This document shows, in pieces, positions 32,670 through 44,800 of a DNA stretch of 64,000 bases (positions are counted from its first letter, which is position 1; every line of letters starts with the position of its first letter). A model generated the notes under the pieces. It had not been told where the DNA came from, ran no database searches, and was given only the letters and a program-made list of their open reading frames with translations. The position numbers and the translations under genes were made by a program. This DNA comes from Mesostigma viride (lineage: Eukaryota > Streptophyta > Mesostigmatophyceae > Mesostigmatales > Mesostigmataceae), in contig RPFO01000938.1 in assembly GCA_009746045.1 (NCBI GenBank), positions 192,001 to 256,000 on the forward strand, given 5' to 3'.

Positions 32670-35600
32670 TTACAAAGCTATCTCCTCAACATCATCCTCC
32701 TCAAAGTCACTGGCTGCCCCCCGAGCTGCCGCCGACAGTTCTGGCTGCCTCGTCGCCACTGCAGTCGCAGGCCTCTTCCTGTTGTCATCTTCAAACGCCC
32801 CTTTGCCGGCAAAGCTAGATACTGGCGTTTCCTCGCCTGGGTCGGGGCTGCGGCGGCGGCCCCGAAGGCCTAGGCCAGGGCCTCTCTCGCCAGGGTCCGG
32901 GCTGCGGCGGCCCTTCCCACCACCCAGCTCTTGTATCGGTGTCCCTACATCTGGCGGTAGCAGACAAATGGCGAACGCAAATGGCGAATGCACACAGCAA
33001 CAACATGCGCTTGAGTGATTGGTCCACGGAAGGAATGAGGGTCATCATAGTGTGAGAGGGCGCCAAGGGAAAGTGCACTGGAAAGAACTACAGCGCAGCA
33101 TGGCGTTCCCATACACAACATGTAGCTGCTGGCCACAACCGCATACGCTTACATCACACCCACATCCCAGGTTGGCCACAGACTCCAACTTGGTTACAAG
33201 GGCCTGGACATCCCAGACGAGCGACGAACTGCTTGCAGTAGCCGCACAGGACCTCTCCCTGCTATATGCGTACAACATCGGATTATATATATGATATGCG
33301 TATATAGATATGCGTACTACATCGGATTTCAAAAACATATCGTGCCACATATGAGCACACGGAAGCTTGTTTGTGCCTCCACCATGCAAGAAACAGCGCA
33401 TTTCCTCAATGGTTTTGTGTCATTAGCCTTTGGCTCTGCCACTACACGATGCAAGTATTACTGACAATTGTTAGCAATCGCGACGTTGCGCCATCCAGCT
33501 ATGATGAACTGTTGCAAGGGATAAACTCTGCTGACACGGGGATTGGTACAATAGGGACACGGATTGGTGCAATCGGGATACAGGCAAACTGTTTACGCAC
33601 AAGCTGTGCTCATATCGCACTTACGAACACAGCGCCCACATGTCATACGAGTAGGATAACGAGAACACCGTTCCACGTACCAGATTCGGACCGCGTTGGA
33701 GACGGGCTGGGTGAACGCCGTGCGGCGGTGCCACGTCCTCTGCAAGAAAACAAACACATGGGTTGAAGGGAGGCGCACAGAATGTGCCATGGCGCGAGGG
33801 CCCAACCGTTTCGGATGCACGATCAGAAAGTCAGCACCTCGGCACATGGGGACCATGGGCAAGCCATGGAGTGAGGCCGGCATGAATCAAGATACTGTGA
33901 GAGGCAGTGCAACAGTGGATAGGCATGTCAAGGCAACCAAAATGGCTTTGAAAAACAACCTCGTCCCGGGCGGTTTCATTCCAGTTTAATATCAGGAGGG
34001 TCCTTGAAGCGCTGACATCGCGCGTGGTGACCAACGGTAGCGGGCACAGTTCATGTACTGAAACATATTCTGATGTGGTCTCCTTGATATTCTGATATGG
34101 ATGGTGTCGCATGTACCTGTAAAATGACGCATCTCAGACCTGGTGCTCCCAGCGACGGCTTGCACATGCGCCACAGACTGCTAACGGCTACCCACCGAAT
34201 CTGAAAAGCTCAACCAACTCTTTCCCCCGCCACACACTAGTGCAGCTTGCAGTCTAGTCCGAACCTCCTGTGAGCTGACCTATGGTTTCGTACCTGGGTG
34301 CTGGTTTCGTTACTGGCATCTTTTGCCGCCAGCTTGTCCATAACAAGGGCATCACGCGCTCAACAACCCACCCCTTTCTCCCAACCCGTCCTGCTCCCCC
34401 CCCCGGCCACCCTCCTGCCCCCCCGGCCACCCCTAAGTCCAAACTGTGCTAAGAAACACCCAGCGTATGAACTAAATAAGCAACGAGGCCACCCCTAAGT
34501 CCAAACTGTGCTAAGAAACACCCAGTGTATGAACTAAATAAGCAACGAGGCATCCTCCAATGTCAACATTGGCCAAAAGGGCTCCCTACACACAAGTGGC
34601 CCGACTCCTCTTCTCTAGCCTCCTCTCAAGAGATCTCCTTCCCAAGCTGAACATTGCCACGCGCTTACCTGGCGGCCACCTGCACAGCGGGCGGCTTCCT
34701 CCCTCGACCCGCATCCACGCTCTCGCCCGAGTCTGACCGGGGGTCCGGGCTGCGCTGGCGCAAGCCCCCACCGCCGGCCCCCGCCCCCTTCCCCTTGGCC
34801 TGCACTGGCCGGCCCCTGCTGTCGTCGTACCGGCTGTCGTCCGCGCTGTCATAATCGCTCCGGTCCTCCTCCTCGTCGTCCTCATACGCGCTCCTGCCCT
34901 GGGCACGGCCCTTGATGGCCCGGTCATCATCCCGGATGTCCCCTCCCGTACGACCCCCTGCGCCGGGCCCCAGGCGGGACGGTGCCGGCGGGGAGGATTG
35001 CCGGCGGCGCTTCCCTGCGGGGGACGGTGTGGTGCCGCCCCGACTGTCGTCCGCCTGGGAGTCGTACCGCCGGTCATCGTCATAGTCATCGTAATCGTCG
35101 TAGTCGTCATAGTCGTCCTCGTAGCGCGCCTTTGAGGCGCCCGGCTTGGTGCTGGGGGCCGCGGGAGCACCGCCCCCACCCGTGGTGGGCCCACGGACAT
35201 CCTTGCGCGACCGCTGCCGCCACTCTTCCTCCTCGTCGTCGTAGCGGCTGTCGTCACGGTCCGAGATCGAGCGGTCATCCTCGTCGCTGTATTCTGAGTA
35301 AGTACGGCCGCCCTTGGCCGCCGCCGGAGCTGCCGCGGCGGCCGGCTTGGGCTTGGCGACCACCGCCGCGGGGGGAGGAGGCTGGTCCTTACGGCTTGCA
35401 GTCGTCACCGTGATGCTTGGCCGGCGGGTCACCTTGGGCGCATCCTTGTCGTCTTCGTCACTGTACCGGCTGTCCCTGTCCTCATCATCCTCATCGTCGT
35501 ATTTCGGTGCGGCCTTGCCTTGATTGTCCCGATTGGACCCCTCCTTGGTGGACTTGGAGGCGGGGATCGTGGACGGGCCACGAGAGGGCGGCTTGCCGGT

Positions 35601-35892
35601 GGCCACGGGGGGGGGCGCCCCCGCCCCCGCGCCAGAATCCTTGTCCTGGAGGGATCCTCCCAAGCCCTTACGGCTGCCCTCCCGAGACGACGCGGTCGCG
35701 GTGCCCACGTCGAGCTCCCTCAGCTCGCGCCGGTCGCGCGCGTCGTTGCTGTCCTGCCACTCGCGGTGGACGTACCACTGGAGCGTGGCCTTGGTGGAGA
35801 GCGCCAGCTGGCGCTCCTTGCCCGTGGCGGCCGCCAGCTGCGCGGCCTGCCGCGCCTCGAGCGCGTTGGTCACCATCACGTACTCTTCGTCG
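32670..35892 (-). other. DZIP1: DZIP1 exons 19-21 (acidic, low-complexity C-terminus)
   Basis: Exon 19 (34669-35892) opens with DEEYVMVTNALEARQAAQLA and then becomes disordered. It has many SRYDDE/SRYSDEDD units, a YDDYDDYDDYDDYDDD run near 35100 and RQRSPDPRSDSGE at its end. Exon 20 (33681-33739) and exon 21 (32670-32950) continue with RRSPDPGE repeats and end in DFEEDDVEEIAL. Exons 19, 20 and 21 join in phases 2 and 1. The shared RSPDP motif suggests exons 19-21 arose by internal duplication. Confidence 0.75.
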
Positions 35893-38800
35893 CTGGCATG
35901 GGGGTGTGGTGTGGTGTTGTGTGGGCGTCAGGACGAGGGACAAAGACGGGGGTAGGGGTGGGCAGGGAGAGGAGAGGGCATGGAAGATTTAGTGTGGAGG
36001 GTGCTTAGACGTTGGACTAGATCTACGATCGTGCAGGCATGCATGCAGACGGAAGGAGGGATTCACATCGACTCAAAAGACAATGGCCACTCACGTCATC
36101 CTCGTCGCATTGGGATCCAAACCAAAGGACTTGAGCTCGCGCGCCAAGCGGCGCTCCAGCTCCTGTGACAAGGGGGGCGGGGGAACCGTTGCAACCAAGA
36201 TGGACACGAGACATGCGGGAAAGCTTGTGAGGTTTCCCAAAGATGGTCTTTACGAGGTGACACGAGCACACAGAGGCCAGCATACACCACGGCATGTGAC
36301 GGAGATTGCTAGAAGGTTGATTCAGGGTTTGGGGGGGTCCTAAATGATGGAGAGGCTCAGGACTACAGGCATTTCACTTCATGGGTTCACAGCTCGTTGA
36401 CTTTTGAACCCAGCAGCTAAGGCAAGGCTTGATAGGCGGCGCCTCTACCAGATGGCAAGATCGAGAGATGCCCACAAACACATAGGAGTGGCACGTGATC
36501 AGCCGTGACAACTCGCACGGACATGCCACTGTTTCGTAAATTATTTTGCCGCTTGTGAAACTCAAATGGTTTACCCTGAGCCTTGACCTGCCTGCCAAAT
36601 CGCTTGACGGGAAAAAAGTGGGTGTGCTGCCCTCAATGGTATGCAGAGATGGCATGCAAGCAGTCTTTTGCCGGATGAGCGGACAACCAGGCGTTAACCA
36701 TAAGCAGCTCGGACATCAAAAGCCCATAGTCGTATACATACTACGAATATACACTAGTACCTGGCTTGCGCACGTGAAAAGTTCATTCCATGCTATTCCA
36801 AGCGCAAGCATCTCACCTCCAGTATGTCGTCCTGGACATCCTGGAACTGGGACGCCAGGTTGGCCTTGGTGTAGTTGCGACGGGAGCGTGCGGACGGGCT
36901 GCCACGGTGGTTACACGAGGCAGGCGTAGGGCGGGAGGGAGCACAGGAATACGGTAGAACGGGGAGGTTGAGACTAACAGGGTGCCGCAAAATCAGAAAA
37001 CTCATCCTCTAGAATCATGATTCGGACCAGATGACAGGTTGGTTGCCCTCGTACCGCCCCGCAGCAACGAACCTCACGAAAAGACAGCCAAGTGAAAAAG
37101 GGTATTGCAGATGTCAGGGTATTGCTGTCTAAGCGACTGAGCAGAGCTTAGATTAGGCATCAGAGAGCACTTGTTTTGTATGACACATCCAGTTCTCCAT
37201 CAATCAAAGGAGATGGCGGGGAAACGCTCTTTAATACTAGGCCCAGGGCGTATCCTATAAGCACGTTTCTTTGGCATCTACGGTCAGTTCCACACAAGAA
37301 GACACGATTTTGTAAGAAAAAAACTTGGCCGAGTAAATTGATCATAAAATTTCTTGATGTGTGGATGTATCTACCCCCCCCCCCCCCCCCCCCTCCCCCC
37401 CTCCAGCCCCCCTTTCCCCCTTTCCCCCTTTCCCCCTTTCCCCCTTTCCACAGAAAAAATCTGAGCCACTCCCTTTCTTTCCTGCACTCCATTTCCTTCC
37501 CCCCCCCCCCTTCCTTACTTGTCCGGGTGGGGGCTGTACGGGTGCTCCTTGAGGAAGCGCTCCTTCTCTGCCTGGGAGATGTCGGGCAGGCCGTGGTGAC
37601 GCCGCAGGATGGCCTCGCTCTGCTGTCGAACCTGCAGCCGGGAACGTACGCACCAAATAAATAAAAAAAAATATTGAAGCCAAAATATGAGCTAAATTCA
37701 CAAATAATAAGAACCATGACAACGATTAGGACTGGCCAAGTCGGCCCGACAGCTCTATGATGATTAGCAAGGGACCTGCTCATACATAAGACAAAGATAA
37801 ATCGGCAAGGGGGAATAGGGCACACGGGCGCACGTCACCAGGTCGATGTTGCACCCTTTGAGGCCATGGTTCACCATATGGCATGCGTAGCCGTGGAGTA
37901 TGCCAGCAAGGGGGAATAGGATACACGGGCGCACGTCACGCGTGCGAACGGATCACCTTTCCCTGGGAATTCATGCCGAAACGCACGCAGCAGAGTCCGC
38001 TGTGCATGCCCCAGGCTAGACATCCTCATCAGCAGCAGAGTCCGCTGTGCATGCCCCGGGCTAGACATCCTCATCCGGAGAGCCACATTGACAGGCGTTC
38101 CGATGTGCGTGGTGAAGCAGCTAGGTGCTCTACTAGCTGGGGGTCATACGCGCCATTATAACCGAGTGCATGGGCCATGGATATGAATGTGCCGTGCACA
38201 GTGGACGTCGCACACTTTGATAGCGGCCATCAACCTACTGAAAGCGCTGCCACTGGGCAGTCGTATACAAGTTGAAGTATCCTGGTGGGCCCAGTTCAAT
38301 GAAAGGACTACCATGCTAAAACTAGGGAACACGGCCCTCAGACGGGTGATTGCCCTTGCGAAGCATCATGAGTCAATGCAGGTCGCAAATCTGAGCCAGG
38401 CAATTAGAAGTTAACCCAGCCAGGCGACTGTCCCTGCCCTAGAGCAAGCGGCCTTGTCTTGTGGTGTGTGGCCCCCCCACACCTTGGCCGCCTGCTCCAC
38501 GCTCTCCTCCTGCTGGTGGGCCTCCGCCTCTTTCTTGGCCTTGGACTCCTGCAGGTCACGCTTGACGCGTGCCGCACTCTCGGATAGCAGCTCTAGCCTG
38601 ACGTATGGTGGCATGTGCAATAGGTGGAACAGGAGGGACAGTTCGAAGGATTTGAAAAAATCTTGGACAACAATTCAACAAACACTTGAAGGGATTTGAA
38701 CAATTCATTCAAGTTCGAGCACACCTGTTAACAGCACCATCGCCATCGTGTCGCTGCACGTGTCGGCCCCTTTGTTGCGTATATCAGCACCATAATTGCA

Positions 38801-41800
38801 CCTGACAGCACCGTCATTGCATGTATCACTGCATACATAAGCACAATAGTCATTGCTGCATTATGGCGTGTCTTGAAAGGCACACCCATTTAAGTCCTAT
38901 GCCATCCTGTTCCCCAGCCAGCATGAACCAAACGCACTGAAGGCAAAATACAGGGCGGGCGATGATGATGTCACCCATCAACCGATGTCATCCACCACAG
39001 CCCCCACCAGAATAGCGGTCTCAGCCTTGCCGCATGACCCGTGATCTGCCTTGATAATGGTAAAAGAAGCAGACATACAAACTAAGCAGATCTATTAACT
39101 CCTGGAGACTTTTTGACCTGCATGAACGTGCCAACTGGTAAATGCAATGCTTTCCCTGTGTTGATGCTGGTTTTGTAGAGCGACGGACCGCCCACGACTC
39201 GCAATCTTTAGCCAGGAGCAGGGTGCAAGGACAAATGGATGACATGATTGCATGGTTGTCAAGGAAAACATCTACAAAATGCTCACTTGCGCTTGAACTC
39301 GCGATCTTCCTCCGTCTCCTCCTTGGCCGGCGTCGCCAGCAGGGGCTTGTGCTGGGCATCGGCACGCAACCGCTGCTTTGGCAGGCAAGCAAAAGGCAAG
39401 GAACAGGCAAGCAAAAGGCAAGCAAAAGGCAAGCAAAAGGCAAGCAAAAGGCAAGCAAAAGGCAAGCAAAAGGCAAGCAAAAGGCAAGCAAAAGGCAAGC
39501 AAAAGGCAATAGTGGAGCCAGGGCGGCGCAAGGATAAAGTCATGTCAAGCAAGAGCAAGGTGGTCCATCGCTTGCATGCCACAGGTCAGCCGGTTGACGA
39601 AAGGTGCCGCCCCTTAATTTTCGATGGCATGAAACCACCCAAGGCGCGAGGTACGGTGACAAGAATTTGCTCCATGATAGGCCTCATGCAAAGAAGACAA
39701 ACTGACTATACGTGCCAGCTACGCAGCTATAACACATGCCAGCAAGCAGGCACAGTGGTTCGAAGAGCTACCCATGGACCTAGAACCGGAGCGGCACTCT
39801 CTGCAAGCCAAAAACAAGGTTGCGTAATTGCTCCCTTTACCACCACACCTCGGCCGCCATGCCTGTGCTGTGATGCCAGGCGGTGGGGGGGCATAGGTAA
39901 ACGGTGATGATTGATACTGACCCGTGCTGATTGCTGTTATTGGCCGGGTAGGTAAACGGTGTTGATTGATACCAACCCGTGCTGATTGCTGCTATTGGCC
40001 GGGTAGGTAAACGGTGTTGATTGATACTAACCCGTGCTGTTTGCTGTTATTGGCCGGGTAGGTAAACGGTGTTGATTGATACTAACCCGTGCTGATTGCT
40101 GTTATTGGCCGGGTAGGTAAACGGTGTTGATTGATACTAACCCGTGCTGATTGCTGCTATTGGCCGGGTAGGTAAACGGTGTTGATTGATACTAACCCGT
40201 ACTGATTGCTGTTATTGGCCGGGTGACCATGATCCCACCGAGGTCGCAAAACCATGATTAACATCACAATTGTTAGTACGATCCCGCACAGTTTTGGCTC
40301 GTAGCCCTACAATAAAAGTAGGCCTTTTGTATCCAATCCTTTATCATTCCTTTATCATTCCTTTATCATCCTTTTGTATCCAATCCTTCTTTTATCAAGG
40401 CAGGTTCATGGTAACGGATGAAAAAGAAGAGCAGATGATGAGCTAGGCATCTGGCCTTACATTTGGCCAGTTGCTAGTAATTTTGCTTTCAGCATGCATG
40501 TGCACTCTATCCAACCGCCTCCCCCAACCACCCCCCATCCCATCACTCCCACCCCCACCCCACCCCCACTGTAAGGAGCCTACCTCCAGCTCGGCCTCCC
40601 TCTCGTCCACCTCCCTCCTCAGCTGCTCCACGCTCCGCTGCAGCTCCTTGACCTTGGCCGCGTCCTCCTTGGCTTGCTTGCTCATGCCCTTCTTGTCCTG
40701 CGCGGATGCCAGCCGCTGCTCTAAATCCTCCACCTCGCCCTCCAGCCGGCGGTTCTCATCCTCCAGACGCTTGACCTTGGTCACCAGCTGGCGGTTCTCA
40801 CGCTCCATGTCGGCCAGCTGATCGGCGAGGCTGTCGTCCGCAGCGGCGGACTCCTTGTCGGACTTGGCCTTGAGCGAGAGCTTGCGCTTGAGGTCCTGGT
40901 TCTCGACCTCCAGGCGTGACACCTGCGGGAGAGTGCGGGTACGTCATGAAGGGGTCAGCTCTGCTCTGCTTGAATTTGGAATAGCACTTGGGATCGCATT
41001 CGGAACTGCATTTGTAACAGAACTTGGAATTGTATCTGGCGTCATATCACACTAGTTATTGTTTGTTTTTTCCACTAGGTAGTGGTTGTTGTTATGTCAC
41101 TGTCCCCCAAACATTCTAAAGGAAGCAGCCATCCCCGTTGGCTCGGAACTACTAAGGGCAGGACAGGGTAAAGGTCTAGTTTTGGTCACCGGAAGGCGAG
41201 GCCCACAAGTCCCACCAGGACTCGTCGTGCCCCGGTAGACGTGACCAGGGCTTCTAGGATAAGTTGCAGTGGCATGGGTTGGGCATGCGGCACCACCTGG
41301 AGCCAGACGCCACGGCATGGGCCGGGGTACATGCACACATGAAACCATTCTACAGCATCCGGCCACTCACGCCGACCTTTGCTCATGGAGCCAAGTCTGT
41401 TCAGCTGAGGTGTGGACCTCGGCAGCTTCCTGTGAATAGCAGGGGGGATGGCCCACTCCGTATCGTAACCCTAAACCCTGGACCACACCTGCTCTTCCCC
41501 TAGTTCTCTCTTCTCCCAACTGCTTCCTTTATACACCCCCCGGCTCACCTCCGCCTCCAGCTCCTGGATCTCCCTTTGGTACCCCTTGGACTCCTTGAGC
41601 AGCTTGGCCGTGCGCTTGGCGGCCTCCTCGGATATCTTTGCAGGTGGGTGGGTGGGTGGGTGGGTGGGTGGGTGGGTGGGTGGGTGGGTGGGTGGGTGGG
41701 TGGGTGGGTGGGTGGGTGGGTGGGTGGGTGGGTGGGTGATGGGGGTGGGGGCGTGTTTCGAAGAAGAAAGACGAAAAATGCTCACAAACCGGTGTGAGGT

Positions 41801-44800
41801 GACCCTCACCACAACCCTCACAGTGAGGCTGCTGTCACTGCCGTTGCCCAAGGTGCCATGCTTGCCTGTACTATATTTCACCTCCTAGAAATTGAAGCCG
41901 ATGCATCCAGTGCCCGGTCACACTCCCACATCTACAGCGCAGGAGGAAAGCATAGAAAACCATGTGATGGATTATGGAACGCCTGTGGCGGCGCATGCAA
42001 ACGAGAGGTCAAAACATAATGCGCAGGACGCTGACACAAGCGAGTACTAAGTTTTAACCCTAAAGCAGGCAAGGCTTCGAGCAGGTTGGTGCACTTCATT
42101 CAGTGAGCATCCTTGACACACACCTTGGCCTGCACGGCGTCGTCCTCCAGCACGTTGCCGATGCCCCCCTTCTTCTGGAACGCGCTCCCTTCCGACCGGC
42201 TATCAAAGTCGCCCGAACCTTGCTGCTTCAGCTGTTCCAGGAGGGGATGCGTGTGGAGGATACCGGGGCACGTGTGTAGGTAGCTAATGGCATATTTCAT
42301 GAATGTGGATACCAGTAGCTAGAATTGTTACAAGACCATCGATGGAAGGGGGAGTGACTGCGAGGAGAGCGCCCGTCGTAACACCCTTCTGGCAAGGAAC
42401 CTGCAAAGAAAGGCCACAGATTCTTTGACACAAACATTCTCAGAAATCAGATGAGCATACAAACATATGGTGACCATTTCCAACTTTGATTTGCCAAGAA
42501 GGCAACCGGCTAATGTGGTAAAAAGCCACTGCATGTTGGGCCCCTCGCAGTCAGAAGAATGTTGCCCCAGCCTCCATCCACTCCCCCTGTTGCCAGCAAC
42601 GTGTTCTACAACCAAGCTTATCCACCTCCACCTCCATCCCCTCCCCTCCCCTCCCCTCCCCTCCCCTCCCCTCCCCCCTCCCCTCCCTCCCCCCCCCCCC
42701 TCCCCTCCCCTCCCCTCCCCTCCCCTCCCCTCCCCTCCCCTCCCCTCCCCTCCCTCCCCTCCCCTCCCCTCCCCTCCCCTCCCCTCCCCCCCCTCTACTT
42801 TGGCCCCTGTAGATGGCATTCGCGCCCACCTTGCTGCGTGCACGCGCCAGGTCGCTCTGCAACTGCTCGTTGCTGTCCTCAAGCGCCGCGCACTTGTCGC
42901 GCATCTCCCGCAGTTTCTTGTCCAATCGGCTCTTCTGCACATGCACACATGGGCACGGGGTGGGAGAGGAGGGTGACGTGCGGCGAGAACACAGGTGTAC
43001 GGCAAGGACGGCAAGGAAAGTTCATGGCAGGGAGGGTGCGCAGCAGCAAGGTGAAGAGGGTGTAAGCAGGTACAGGGCCACGCATCAGCACAAGTCGCCA
43101 CATGGACAGGAGCGGAAGCAGCAGCAGCAGGAGCAGCACCATTTGCAGCACAGCATCCGGTTCAGAAGCTGCTGTGGGAGATGGTGAAATAGACGCAGCA
43201 GACAACACTTGAGTTATTAACAGGCAGAATTTGCAAGTGGCAAAGCAGTCAACCTGACATTCGCGGCAAAAGAGGAGCTTTCGTAGACAATACTCCGTAT
43301 CGTGATATCCACCTTCTGCCACCATGCGCTATTGCCTGGCAGGGTGCCTCACCTCCTCTTGCAGTTGCTGGATGGCTTGTGCACCGTCCGCGCCCGATTT
43401 CGTGGGGGTCGAGAAGCCTGTCACTGCGTCAGCCTGCCAAAGGACAGCATTAAAGGGTACATTACGCCAACCACACAAGGATAGGAGTTAGCATAGGCGG
43501 GGGGCACCAGCAACAATCATCAATCAGGATGGTATACATAACGGGGCAAGGGGGAAGAAAACTCTGAGAGACCGACAGCTTCCAGGCAACCCCAGAATAT
43601 TTTGAGTAGGATGGATTCCAGCCCGCACTGAGGAAATAGGTGCCAGCATGCACCTGGCTGCGCCAGCCTTCAACTCCGTACCATGACAGCCCTATCCCCG
43701 GCTGCTTCTTGCGGCCGTCTCAGCGCGCAGGTAGCGTTTGCTCCCGCTGTACCATGACAGCCCTATCCCCGGCTGCTTCTTGCGGCCGTCTCAGCGCGCA
43801 GGTAGCGTTTGCTCCCGCTGTACCATGACAGCCCTATCCCCGGCTGCTTCTTGCGGCCGTCTCAGCGCGCAGGTAGCGTTTGCTCCAGCTGTACCATGAC
43901 AGCCCTATCCCCGGCTGCTTCTTGCGGCCGTCTCAGCGCGCAGGTAGCGTTTGCTCCAGCTGTACCATGACAGCCCTATCCCCGGCTGCTTCTTGCGGCC
44001 GTCTCAGCGCGCAGGTAGCGTTTGCTCCCGCTGTACCATGACAGCCCTATCCCCGGCTGCTTCTTGCGGCCGTCTCAGCGCGCAGGTAGCGTTTGCTCCC
44101 GCTGTACCATGACAGCCCTATCCCCGGCTGCTTCTTGCGGCCGTCTCAGCGCGCAGGTAGCGTTTGCTGCAGCAGGCTCAAACTGGGAAAGCCTTGGTAT
44201 CGCAAATGATACGAGGCACCTGCTAAACATGATGCCTGACAGGATTGCCCCAATTTTCCGAGAACATCCCGCCATGGAAATGGTGTGCATACTCCGCCGG
44301 CTGGGCAGATAGTAGGAGCAGATAGCAGAGACACATAAAGGAGCCTTCCACTTACAGCCCATAAGCCCAAAACTTCCCTGACTCACCGGTACCGCAACCC
44401 CAGGGTAACGGCCACCCCGCTGGCTCCTTTCCATGCGCATCTCGGCTCGAAGGCGCTCCACCTGATGCGGCCCCAGGTGGGTAGAAAGGTATAGGGTGGG
44501 GTGGGGTGGGATGGGGTGGGGTGGAGTGGGCAGCATTAGAAGGCCAAGAAAATCCTTGCGTCGCTGGCATAAAGGAAATGGCTCCACAGTATGGACACAT
44601 TCCTCAGACACGATATGCAGCCTAAGGTATCAGCAGGGAAAAACCCATGCCTGGGCCCCAGCATGCGTACATGCGCCCCAGGTCGCACTCCCTTACGGAG
44701 CATCCAGAACGCCCACGTGAAGGATTCGAGTAGGAGATCCGCGTGGTTCATGCAAGCAGCATTCCAAGAGGGAGCGAATCAAACCAACTTGACTCGTAGG

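Noticed and set aside
34982-35992. Several plus-strand frames across DZIP1 exon 19
   Set aside because: Low-complexity shadows of the SRYDDE-coding repeats.
39248-39907. 219-residue plus-strand Lys/Gln-rich frame
   Set aside because: Arises from the GGCAAGCAAAA repeat; the minus strand holds DZIP1 exon 14.
42467-43065. Proline-rich and Gly/Arg/Glu-rich frames across 42628-42794
   Set aside because: Produced by the (CCCCT)n tract; only 42830-42934 is a credible exon.
43680-44170. Regular 71-bp array considered as a CRISPR array
   Set aside because: There are no unique spacers; the whole unit repeats, in a spliceosomal intron of a nuclear gene.
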